A stretch of 40,355 nucleotides of DNA, from contig NW_003145287.1 in assembly GCF_000003605.2 (NCBI RefSeq), positions 158,369 to 198,723 on the forward strand. Reading direction: 5' to 3'. The notes below the pieces were generated by a model. The model made no database searches. It had not been told where the DNA came from and saw only the letters and a list, made by a program, of their open reading frames with translations. The DNA is from Saccoglossus kowalevskii (taxonomy: Eukaryota; Hemichordata; Enteropneusta; Harrimaniidae). A program made the position numbers and the translations under genes. Below, in pieces: positions 1-11,930 of the stretch (position 1 is the stretch's first letter; each line of letters opens with the position of its first letter).

Positions 1-1256
1 AGCAGTCTATCTTACACATATGATAAATAATAATAAACCATTATTAGGTAACAACAAAAGTTATGCTTGGTTTAGTTCAGTGCTAAACAAATCAAAGAAA
101 GCTTAGAAAGAACTCCCATTTGCTGAGAGTATTAGAGACACATTAAAAATAATTTGAAATTACTTGTACTTGATTGAGATAGTGATGGAAAAGCTGAAAA
201 CTGATAATGCAAATCAGAAAATTAATATGAACAGATTTTAACCCCAAACTAATCAGGTTTGTACATTGTCATAGAGCATCTTTATACTAAGTTTCATTGA
301 AATGGAATAATTAGTACTTTAGATATCAGTGCGATAGCTTAAAAGTGGTTAATTATGCAAATTAGTAATTAATATGTACAGATTTTGACCCACAATTATC
401 CAGGTCTGTCTATTGTCCTACAGCATCCATGTACAAAGTTTCATTGAAATGTGATGATTAGTACTTGAGAAATCAGTGTGAAAGCTGAAAATTAATTAAT
501 TATGCAAATTAGGTAATTTATATGCACAATTATTTACCCTAAAACTAATCAGGTCTCTGGATAGTTCTAAAAGATCTATGTACCAAGTTTCATTGAAATG
601 TAATGCTTACTACTGCAAACATCAAAAAGCTGAAAATTAATTAATTATGCAAATTAGGTAATTAATATGCACTGATATTACCCTGAAAACTATCAGGTCT
701 GTGCAGTGTCTTATGACACTGCACCAAGTTTCATTGTAATGTGATGATTAGTACTTAAGTGGGAAAAACGAAAAGTGACCATTCATTATGCAAATTAGGT
801 AATTAGTAATTAGGTAATTTTTACCCAAAACTGATCAAAACCTAGCATTAGTTTAGAGCATCTATGTACCAAGTTTCATCAAAACCCAATGAGTGGTTGT
901 TTAGATATCAGTGGAACAGTCATAAAACAGCTAAAAATTAGCTAATTATCATGAAAATTAGGTAATTAATATGTACGGATTTTTACCAAAAACTAATCAA
1001 ATGTGTACTAAAAAAATCTGGGGCATATGTATACCATCAAGTATCAACCAAGTACTAAGTTTGGGGAAAATCAATCCATGAACTTCTGAGATACTGCAAT
1101 GTCAAGTGTGTCAAGACTGACTGTGTCAAGTCAAGGGCTAATAAATCTATCGTGTTCAACACATACCGTAACTAATGTGCTTGCATATGTCAAATGCAGA
1201 TCCCATTTTAATACTGCCCTCTAAGCTCAATCTTGTCAATTCTTTTGTTTACTCAC
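1..1256. other. Partial AHCTF1 intron at the left edge
   Basis: Non-coding intron sequence downstream of the 1257-1361 exon in gene orientation. Apart from the 145-bp array at about 176-1010 I see nothing that can be assigned. Confidence 0.8.
176..1010. repeat. Diverged tandem array, unit about 145 bp, about six copies
   Basis: Each unit contains, in order, a variant of ATGCAAATTAGGTAATTAAT, a block like ACTAATCAGGTCTGT, and AAGTTTCATTGAAATG. The octamer ATGCAAAT occurs at 207, 355, 502, 647 and 788, spaced 141-148 bp. The AAGTTTCATTG block recurs near 287, 435, 583, 726 and 869. Copies are imperfect and fade out after about 1010. The array lies in the AHCTF1 intron downstream of the 1257-1361 exon. 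Confidence 0.85.
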
Positions 1257-1361
1257 CTGGGAACTCTGGGAGTAGTCCATTTCTCACGAACCATAGAACC
1301 AGGTGGAGGTGATGACAGATCAACGACACAACATTCAGTTTTGTTTCTAAGTCCCGCAGAC
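1257..1361 (-). CDS. AHCTF1: Next internal exon of ELYS/AHCTF1, helical domain
   Basis: This 105-bp exon (35 codons) reads LRDLETKLNVVSLICHH, then LHLVLWFVRNGLLPEFPG. It matches the vertebrate ELYS segment containing DLSNKHMVTQLL and HMVLWFCHSGLLPEG, which directly follows the segment encoded at 39186-39413. On the minus strand the acceptor is CTCTTGTTTAG and the donor is CCCAG|GTGAGT. Both borders are phase 1. The last base of the previous exon (G) plus the first two bases here (GT) make a glycine codon, giving EQG-LRDLE against ERG-LVDLS in vertebrates. No residues appear missing at the join, so the two exons are consecutive. Later exons lie to the left, outside the window. The protein acts at kinetochores, chromatin and nuclear pores. 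Confidence 0.92.
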
Positions 1362-2696
1362 CTAAACAAGAGAACAAATTAAAAATACATATATTAAATA
1401 AGTTTCCTGACAATGATTCGTAGCCATGGACTTCCAGCATACAAATACCGGCAACAACTGATCAGCTGTTATCCATTTCAAGGCCACGGTGAATTGATTT
1501 TAATTATATGTTTCGGCATGTTTCAATTTCACACTTTGCTCTGAAAATATCATTTTACATCTAAAATTTTAAAGACAGGCAGATTCTTGTGTTGTAAACT
1601 GCTTTGAATTTCCAGGACAAAAAAATTAATTTATCCAGCATGAAATCCATGTAAATTTCCAGTAAATACATTTTTAACAATTTTTAACAAGATTTTCAAA
1701 CAAGATGACTATTGCATATGAAGTAAACTGAAATCAACAGTGTCAACACATTGCACACATAACATTTTAAAGTTTTTTTGTTTCAGAAAATATCAAAATA
1801 TCAGCATGTGGATAATTTTCAAATAAAACAAAAAAACATACACACACCCACACACAATGTACAATAAACTGTTTGCTTTCTTGGACGTAATTCATGTTTC
1901 CTCGGTACAATACTTTACAGCTTTGACTCAGATGGGTGATCTTAATTAATACTGGTGAAGAATGGTGACCACAGAACAATATTCAATATGTGTCACTAAC
2001 ATGAACCACTGAACAAAAGTCATGACACTTAATTTTTGTTTTGGGTCTTGCACTAATTGGTAATTATAACATATACAATACTTGCTTAAGTGTGTCCAAA
2101 CCTAAGATGAATCTGTATGTATGTGTTTTGCAGCTGAAATTACAAAAATTCACAAAAACATTGTATTGCTTTAAGCATGCAATGTATAGTTAAGCAATGT
2201 CGTATGTGGGTGATCACTGTATGTATTGCCTACTCCTCGCCACGATACATTGCTAAGTGCTACCTGTTGAAAATCAAATTGGGAAATTATCCAGTTTTTA
2301 AAAAAAGCAGCTTCATGAGAGGGCACTGCAGATCCTGGAGATTGTCTATAATAGCAATTGTTGAAAAGAAAAATTGAGATGTTTTGGCATTTCTGATCCA
2401 ATTTGCAAATTTATTAGTCAATCTACCCCTCTTGAATAAATTACCATTTTCAACCAATAAGGAGCGTTCACATCTGAAATAAAAACTAACAATCTAGCAG
2501 TTTGAAAAAACTTCTTGAATATAGGATTTCTGCCAAAAAAATAACGTCTAAACAAATCACTAAAAATATAAAATCAAAGATAACTCCACCATAAAGCAAA
2601 ATCAAAAATAGGTTTACATCATATAACTTTATGGTTGACATGAAAGCAATCTGTGTGACGGTTGGAGAGAAATTTCTCAACAATTATGATTTGGAC

Positions 2697-2722
2697 AAAA
2701 AAAAAAAAGGAAAAAAAAAAAA
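2697..2722. repeat. A-rich tract
   Basis: Two runs of twelve A separated by GG. It could be a worn retroposon tail, but no retroposon body is recognisable to its left. Confidence 0.8.
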
Positions 2723-3572
2723 GAAATTCACTAAAAATATAAAATTGAAGATATGCTACCACATCAACAGACTACACAGAGGACCAGTCAAGGTACCTAC
2801 ATGTACATGCTGAATAGCAAGTCAATCAGACTGACATTTTTTGACCAATCGACGAAAATATTATTTTTTTTTTACCCAACTCCCAGATTTATGGAAAATT
2901 TGTCAACCAATAAGGAATCTTCATACAAAAAATCAGAATAAAAGAGAACTGCCGGACGATTCATGATCCTTCGAACCGATGAGCTAAAAAACACACCTTA
3001 ACACATCCCTCCATTATCTAAAGTTTTAACAATCTTTTGGAATGTTTTTTTTTTTTTTACTTTGAAAAACCAGTTTAAACCTTTCCCCACATTGTGTCAC
3101 AAGAGTAAATCCTTTTTTATTTTTATTTTAATAGTAGAATATTAAAAATATAAAAATGTCAATCTTGAAATACCCTAGTACATGTATATCATTCATTGTG
3201 GCCACTCAGACATCGTATATTGATGTACTGAGCTACCTAGCTTTGGCAGACAAAAAGCCACTGTATACATCCCTGAGGGAACGTTGGACCCTAGTTAGGC
3301 TTAGTACACAAAATAACCCATGAATGAGGTCCTGGTATTATATCCTTGTATACTCGCCTGCAGTGTTATCACAATGCTGTGACCTCTTTAATCTATGAAG
3401 GTTTAATTCGTATTAACTACAATGTGAATTGAGTCAATTTAGTAAAGTGTATTAAATTAAGTAATTTTGCAAATTATTTGACTTCTGACTAAGGTGCCCT
3501 ATGTAAACAAATAGTAGGAGGAAGAAGAAGAATGTTATGAGGTAGAGTTGAAATTTAAAACTCATTCATTGG

Positions 3573-4008
3573 TTAGGCCAGACTTTTATTATCCCTTGTT
3601 TCGCAAACCCGCCGAATGAACAGGAGCCGAAAATGAAATAAAAACAACATTTTATTTCAGCGTAATTTCTCACGCCCGCCGACTTTTAAGCGCAAAAAAT
3701 TGCTAAAAAAATATTATTTTTATCTTTATTTTTTTACCGCCCGCCTCATACCAAATCCAAGTTGCATTTTCGTGGGAGTATCATGATCAAAGTTCCGAAG
3801 TCTTGCGCAGATGAGTAACAAGGTTATAGATGGAATAAAATTTTATTTCATTTCTTCTCTCCGATCAATGATCTCACTTACAATTTTTTGAGAATCACAC
3901 AAATCTAATGGAAAAAAAGAATTAATTTAATTTTTTTTCCCGCCCTCCTCAAAAAAATTGCCTTATAAAAACTCGAGAAACAAGGAATAAAAAAAGTCTG
4001 GCCCTTAG
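3573..4008. mobile_element. Possible fold-back or MITE-like element with imperfect inverted ends
   Basis: The left end GGCCAGACTTTTATTATCCC then TTGTTTCGC (from 3576) pairs imperfectly with the right end AAACAAGGAATAAAAAAAGT then CTGGCC (to 4003). TTAG occurs just outside each end (3573-3576 and 4005-4008) and may be a target duplication. The interior has several C-rich words such as CGCCCGCC in otherwise AT-rich sequence. No frame for a transposase is seen. Confidence 0.6.
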
Positions 4009-7000
4009 TTGACAGATTGTCAGTCAAGCGTACTGCCCTAAGCAATGTGTCGTATTAAAATTTTCGCCAAATTGTAACAAAGATGACAAAAATAAAAGAG
4101 TTCATCAAAAAGCCGGAAAATATGGGTCACCTGATCTACAGGCCATCATGTTCCCTTTGAACATGATTGTAAGAAAACAAATTACAATAAGGTTGCATGT
4201 CTTCTGTCAACGTCTATATCAAGCAGAGTTACAACATTCTCTGGTGATTGAATGTACGTATGAATGAAAGAAAGAAAACATTAACAAATCCAGACAGGCG
4301 TAGGCATTAAAAATACACATTGAACAGGAAGAAGGTAAAAAAATCATGCGAAATGTTATCAGGTCTACTCAAATATTACCATGGTGATATGAAACACAGA
4401 TACAATATAGTCTAAAAGCAAACAGTAACAGTGAATAAATGTATGAAATACAAACACTAGCTTCATAACCTTAACCGATGAGGTCAAATACTCCCCTATT
4501 GTAAACCCCCTCCCCCATACCATGGAACATTCTCATTTCCAGACATGCATGTAGACGTATATAATAAAATTTATTATTCGTTTTATGTCACCTCTATACT
4601 AAATTCCACGATCTGATGAAAGTCTCTTTAGCCAACAGTATTTGCAAAATGGAATTCTGCCAGTTTTTTAAATGTTTAGAATGTTAATTTGCATTTTAAG
4701 CTGACTACATTGTCATCTTCATCCCCCCTCAGGATGTGAGCTCCCCTACCTCCAACTGAATGGACTCTCTCACCTTTTATTGAATCTAATATAAAAACCA
4801 TTTGTTGCTAATACGCCTATCCCTAATCAACACACTCACGAAAGAATATTTAATTTCCCTTCGGCTCATTACATCAAGCACAAACATTTTTTTTTTCTCC
4901 CTGTGAGAAATACGTCTTTTGTTACTGTCATATCAGATCAATTCTCCCAGCGGTGAGCAAAATACCTTATTTCCTCGGCAGCGTGTAACAGCGGTCACTA
5001 ACCGAAAAGAAACTGGATGTGGAATTACAGCTTGTCATTTAGAGTTGTTTTACGCGTGATATAAACGCCATGGGGCTACCACTCAAAGCAGCGTAGTGTG
5101 ACAAATAAATCTTCATTTGTAAACTCAGGTATGTATACGTTTACACGATAGCAAATTGTGTACCATACGGTTTATATTTCAAATTTCAAAGCAGATTTCT
5201 ATCGTGAAAGAAGCTCAAGATATAGTGAATGAAATGGATATCTTAATTCTAAAGTGTTTATGGTGGTTTATTGATCATGACAGAGAACGATTAAAACTGG
5301 CAGGTAATATATGATAAATGTATTTACTGGGTAGCTTATTTTCTATAGACTTCTCATGGCTGTAAACTATTTTAGAATTCAAATTTTATGTCAGATTTGA
5401 ATCTCCATTACAGTGTTCAATATTTAACATCTGAACAACTTAATGCTGGTCAATTAAACACAAACATGAAATTTATATTTTCAGAACAGGAAATATGACA
5501 GAAAACTCATTAAAAGTGCTGGTTTTGATTTTTCTTTTAAAGAATCAAATCACATAGCAATAATGGAGGATGATTATTTGAATGATAACAATTTGATTTA
5601 TTGAAAATTTCTTATTTGCTGTAAGTTGGGAACATTTTGCATTTTTTATTTCATCATTTTCGAAACTTTTCAAATACTACATTTGCTCAATCAGAAGCGC
5701 ATTCCTCAAAAAAGCACTCAGATACCAAACAATGCATTTATTATAAATAATGGATCAGTAAATATGACTTATTTTGATCACAGACAGACTTCTGATGTTT
5801 ACATGAGTGTGTACACTTGTAACAGAGCTAATATAGTTTGGTATGTGACGATTCCACCGGGAAGATGTCATGTTACTGACCCAATGACTGAAAGATAAAA
5901 CATGTTGACCTGACTAGCAACTGCCCAAAGTACACAAATAAAAAAATTGTCTGTTTCACATGCTGGCCAGTGAAGAGGAAAATGACATACCACATTTAGA
6001 AATTAGATTGAAATGTCGTCAGGGCTGCATTGTCCATCTAATGACATGGATCAGTAAGCGGTACCAAGATACGGAAATCTGACATTTATTTTAAGTTTGT
6101 TAAGCTGTGCACAAGGGAAAAGAAAAGAGGAATCAAGAAGAAAATTTATTTGTGTGTAGTTCTACTACAGTTCCGTATTTTTTTCAATTATTGATAAACA
6201 CTATTTAAAGGTATTTATGAAAGAAAATTCTGTTGGCCAACATTTTTGAAGATCAGAGGCAAATACAGAATTATACTTTAATAACCAGTTTGTTTCTATG
6301 TAAATAAAGAATAAACCAAGGAAAATATATAAAAATTTTCATATAGAAGATCGCCATATTAAAACTCTCAATCATGTAATTATAATCAATATTAATCCGT
6401 TTTTATTCAGATATGAACTGTATGACCATAAAAAATGCTATTTGACACAATCTTACGACTTTTTTGCATTATTAAACCTGAGTAGTCATCGCCCCTCTGC
6501 ATCTACTTCATGCAGCCCTTGCTGCCAAACCAGTCTACAGCTTTTGCTGCATCAACAGCTAACCTCATGTAACATTTCATTTACTTGCATTTTTTTTCAG
6601 CATGGAGTTCATTTCGTAATTTGTTAGTGTACTATTTATAGCATGCTTTATTTTGTGAACATTGACAAAAGATTAAATTAATTATAAGTTAAAACACATT
6701 TCCAGGAATTCCAATTTTATCACCATTTTATTTTCACCATCACATCTGTATGGAACAGCAAAGTTGACATTTTGTTATTAATCTTCTGGGCGACAAATGA
6801 ACTCTTGATTCACAGGCCATTTAAACGTAGAACTCACTAGGGACTGGCTACATTTGTTTGTTGACTACTAGTCTGTATGGTGATGTCATGCCTGCATTTT
6901 ACTTGCCAGCAAATACAAACGAAGACTGACACCCAACACTTATCTCCATCCATTTTATAATGACAAAATTAATTGATATTTACAGGAGAAAGCTGAATCT

Positions 7001-8132
7001 ATCACTGTCATGTCTCTAACATTTTTTGATTATACACGAATGCACACAGTTAGTTGATAGTTATTCAAACCAGTTTGTAGACATTTTAATTCAGTGTGAG
7101 GAAAGGGTAAGAAATGGCCTACATCAAACAATGACACAGCAGCAGCATTCCATTATGTCAGTGTTAAGCAATAGCGTTTAGTATCAGTCAACCATAAGCA
7201 GGCCACTATATACATGTAACTTGGTGTTTGTGACGTTATTTATACGGAATTTAAGAACTAACATAGATTCTGTAAAAGTGTAGCTATTTTGTCTGCATAA
7301 TTTCCGACTCAATCTAACATATTAATTAAAATGTCACTTTACGTGTCTAGCCTTCACATAGGTGACTCAGATCAACAGGTAGACATCAGTTGATCTTCAA
7401 AGTAACATGTATCAGAGAAAAAAAGACCTCTCTACAAATTATAAAACAAATTTGGTAGGGTGGGTGGTTTGAAGATTTCAAAACAAAAATTAAACAACTG
7501 ACTTTCTTGAAACAATAGATGCAACTAACAAAATGAACCATTCAAATTTGCATAAAAATCAAACAGTGCTCACAGAATATCAAACCATTTTGAAAAAAAA
7601 CCCACAAAATTACAACATTAATTTTGAAACAGATTTTGATTTTGAAAATTTTGAATTCAAAAAAAAAAAAGATTGAATGTACATAGTGACTTTGAACCCA
7701 ATATTGGTATTTATTTTACATTCTGAATGGCTCTGTGTTTTTAAAAGCAAAGACCCACCAAATATCTAAATACACACAAGATCTAATTTACAGAAGGCTT
7801 TCTTGTTGCTTGCATGTTTGGTTTTGGACATTGAATGTTACTATTGTCTCTGGATCCTAACATACAATGCACTTTGCCACAGAAATCATGTCATAGACAT
7901 GGCTATGTGACCATCTTCCTATCATAGAGACATCATGGTAATTTAATGCACTATCCTGTTGTCAATGAGGCCCAGTCAAACACAAGCACTTCTTACAGAC
8001 ATTAACATAAAGTTGCATCGATTAGTGAATGAATCTCAGATAGCAGATTTAGCCTTCCTATTGAATCTGTGGCACACTCACCCAGGGTGGGGAAGGGTGG
8101 ATCAACCCCATTTCTGTGTCAAACCCCAGGAT

Positions 8133-8190
8133 GGGTTTGAACTTAGGTCTACCGATCACAAGTCCAATGCAACAACCAATACACTAATTT
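8133..8190 (-). repeat. tRNA-derived SINE head (degenerate)
   Basis: On the minus strand an A-box-like TAGTGTATTGG (8186-8176) is followed 32 bp later by a B-box-like AGTTCAAACCC (8143-8133). Between them lies a tRNA-like GCATTGGACTTGTGATCGGT. The anticodon arm does not pair well and no intact acceptor stem is visible, so this is a tRNA-derived repeat and not a working tRNA gene. The SINE body may extend left to about 7950. Confidence 0.55.
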
Positions 8191-11100
8191 GTCATTGATT
8201 TCCACATATAATTTATAAAAAAGGGAGAAAGTAAAAAAAAACATTTTCTTTAAAAATTATATTGCTTTTTTGACACTATTATTTTAATATTAATACAAGT
8301 TTACAGAATATGTGCTATTATAGACTGTATAAAACTTTGCCCCAACTTATTATTTACATGACAAAAAATAGAAAAAATACATTTGTCAAGAAATGACTAA
8401 AAGAAATAAAAAAAAAAAATAGTGTTATGTATAGATAATAAAATAAAGATTGTGAGGTTATTCATGGTGGGAGCAGTTTGAATGACATTTGTTGAGATAG
8501 AACAATTTAGGGTGTGCACCAAAACCACATTTCATTTACTCCCTTCCTGCCTGAATAAAACCCTTGAAAAAATTGTCAACTGAACAATTAAATGTTGAAT
8601 GTCAAGTTCAATCTCTTTGATATTGTTCTAAACATGTATCTGATCACAACTGGGGTAATTAATTCAATACTGACAGAGTACTAGATACTACAGGTTCTCA
8701 ATGAAAAAAACAACAATGTTACATTGCTAAAGATATAATCAAGCGATTTATAGTGAATCTCAGGAAAATTAACTGCCTATACGTCTTTCATTATTTAAAC
8801 TTTTGTTTAATGAAATGATCATACAAATATTCATTACGTAACGTGACATACCGGTAACTCAAATCACTGCTACAGAGATTAAGCACGATGGGGTAGACGA
8901 GTCCGAGAGAATAGACAACTCACTCGGCACTTGAGAAACAGAAGACAACCGCTAAGTATAATAAGCTGCCGATATAGCAACCTATACACACAGAAAAGGA
9001 TCTGGGATTAGTTCATGATACATTATCAGTTTTTTGTAAATCCAAATTTTAATCCCGAAAGTGTTATTTTGTTTATTCCACTTTACCCCTTCCCATTAAG
9101 TTGATAAAATCACATTGCGAGAGCTCTGACACTAGACACACCTGTTGCCCTCTCGGAGATAACTATCGTAACCTAGCGATAACAAACAAGCAGGCTATAA
9201 ACATGACGATTCATCATATCATAAGTGACAAGAAACAAAGACATTCTCAGTAATATATGAACTGGTGGAGTTTATTTCATAATAAATTATGTCCAAAAAA
9301 CAATGACCTATTGATGGAGAGGAAGGCGGAGACAGCACGGGACACTAGGTCAGATGGTATAGGGGCTAACCAATAACATTGAGTCAAACTTTAATGTTCA
9401 AATAAGAATTGAATCTAATACTGTTAAACCCCCATCAACAAACTGATAGACCCCTAGCAGCTGATGTGGCACTTGGGATACGACTCTTGTCTACTTTTCA
9501 GAAAAAACACTTCTTCTTGAAAACTAATATTAAGATTTGGTGTAGGTAAGTTAAAGAGAACTCGTTCAGAATTTTGTTTTTAATATCTACATTTTTTCAA
9601 CTTTTTTATGAAAACTGTCATTTTCAATTTTATTGCAATCTGTTTATTTGGATTGATTAGATATTTCGTGTGTGGGTGCGTTAGGTTGACTTAATTTGGA
9701 AAATCCTAATATCTTGATGTACATTTCAAATTATGTAAATGAGCAGATAGGACAGTGGTACTTAATCAATAGATTGATCGCTTGTTTTGGGTTATTGTGA
9801 TTCCAAGTAATTATCAAATTTAATCGCAACACTGTCATCGTACAGCAACATTTTAGTCATGGGTGCCATGCGCAGTACATAACATATGGTCTGTGTACAC
9901 TGAATTTGAATACACTTTGCACGACGATTGTAACACTTTAAATGACTAATGAATTATTCACTGGGTTGACTGTAAAATAAACATTCGAAGAAATATTGAG
10001 TGGGAATGATGCTTTTATCCTGTGCACACAAATAGAATATTACATTGCCGTGCACAGACATAAATACTGCATGATTTTCATGATTTGAAGATTTTATTAA
10101 ATTCGTGAAAACAAAATTCCCTGACACTCAGTTTCTAAAGACAGCAGAGAAATTTTCAATGCTACATTAGGTTTGGTGTAAGGTGACGAGTTGGAGATTA
10201 AACATGATGACCATTTGATTTACGAGAACAACAAATATATCCATTAAATTGGACAAATTGATAACCATTATTTTAATCAATATAAAATGAATTGCCATTA
10301 GTTTGACCAACTGAAAATACATAATTGTATATACATGTATGTTGGTTACTAGTATTCCATTACATTACCTATAACTATAAAAATGTGTCACTGTAGCAGC
10401 ACATTACTAGACTGTAACTAATAATATCAAATGAATTGATGATCAATCTTAATGAAATCAGCTCTACCAACTAGACAGCTTGGTCAACCTAACAACATTG
10501 TCAGCAGGTCAATCCTGTTATCTTCAAATCATCGTCAGGGTGGTGAGACAAGCAGTGCAAAGTTAATGTTTTATAAATTGGGGCTTTGTTTTACATAATT
10601 GTAACAATGAATGGCAGTGACAGAAACGGACATCCTTCACACCACATGATTAGCGTCATGTGTGTGTAAGCTGAACATCCGTGTGTGTAGAATGATGCAT
10701 TTAATATTCAATGACTAGCCTTTAAAGTAAAAACGTGGAAAATCAACAACAATAAACTGATGTACCATGGGAAAATAAACCCCCACTTCTGTCAAAGCCG
10801 TATGAAAAATGAAAAGAAAAGAATGATTTCAGAAAAACTAACGGCCGTTAAATGGCCAATAAAACTCATGGCACAATTGCTCCATTATAGTTTGTTTGCT
10901 TTCATAGCATTCAAAGACAAATAAATTACATGATATAGACTGAACAGTGACAGCGGTTTACAATGTCATAAATCTTACCAGTGTAGGTTATGGTGTTACA
11001 TTAACCACAGTTCTGCAATACCCGGTTAAGAAACGTTGTTATTCTAAGGTGTGAATCGCCTGAGGCGTGTGTACAGTGCGTGTTGCGCTTATGGGGAAAC

Positions 11101-11353
11101 AACATCATAGCATTTTTTTCGAGCTCTTCTGTTCGTCTACAAATATTGCGTGTTTTTAAGTGTTGACAGTGTGGAGATTACCAATGAGCTAATTTTACGA
11201 ACGCGAAACACACATTGTGACAATAGAACTCGGAGCGTTTCCTAACCGGGTGTTAAGGGACTGTACATTAACATACCTGAAAATATATGAATTCCACCAA
11301 ATTTTTATTATCATATTTCTCAAAATGTAATTTTATACAGAAATGATGACATC

Positions 11354-11513
11354 TAGCCTTTTCACCACTAGTTCCCTCTTTTCATCACATTATAGTCTGC
11401 ACTTTCTTTCACAAGATTGGGCCAAAAATAGCCAAATTGTTTGAGTAAAAACTGAAAATTTACTCAAATGATCTGGTGATCCCGAAATTTCCAGAAATAT
11501 CGAGTAATATAAG
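11354..11513. mobile_element. Decayed, internally deleted copy of the TTAA-end MITE, inverted orientation
   Basis: The segments TAGCCTTTTCACCACTAG, TTATAGTCTGCACTTTC, AAAAATAGCCAAATTGTTTG and TTTCCAGAAATAT match the reverse complement of the element at 36595-36826, in order. A block in the middle is missing. Its right side runs directly into the repeat of about 400 bp at 11514. Confidence 0.7.
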
Positions 11514-11930
11514 GAACAAGCAGCCACTCTGCTGAGATAGCCTTGCTGTCAGCAATGCACATTTCAATTAAAGAATTGAAGTTATCATCACAAAATAAAC
11601 AAATCTGAAAGAAGTCCACCTGTAGCAGCTATATGTATAATATAGAATCAATCAGACTTGCAGTTTTTAACAAAAAGTCGAAAATATCACTTTTCACCTA
11701 AAATGACCAAAATATTCATCAAAATCGGAGAATTAAAGGTTTCATCATGAAATGAACAAATTTAGGTGAGGTCTACCCAAGGTGCATATGTACAAAGTAT
11801 CAAAGCAATCAGGCTTGTAGTTTTCAAAAAGAGGTTAAAAAAGTAAAAATTTGATGCAGACAATGACGATGGACAATCACTTATATGATAAGCTTCGCTT
11901 GACAAAGTCGACAACGGAGCTAAAAAAAAA
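11514..11930. repeat. Interspersed repeat of about 400 bp, copy A, with A-rich end
   Basis: It is collinear with 22819-23215 over its length, from GAACAAGCAGCC through AGCAATGCACATTTCAATTA and TATTCATCAAAAT to GGACAATCACTTATATGATA and GCTTCGCTTGACAAAGTC. Copy A ends in a run of ten A. Each copy contains an internal duplication of about 150 bp marked by CAAAGCAATC or a close variant. No coding capacity is apparent, which fits a non-autonomous element. Confidence 0.85.

Noticed and set aside
3200..3245. tRNA-like A box on the minus strand (TAGCTCAGT)
   Set aside because: No B box lies at the right distance and no cloverleaf can be drawn.
4960..5128. Non-coding exon ending CTCAG|GTATGT
   Set aside because: The donor is acceptable, but nothing else marks an exon and no acceptor partner can be chosen.
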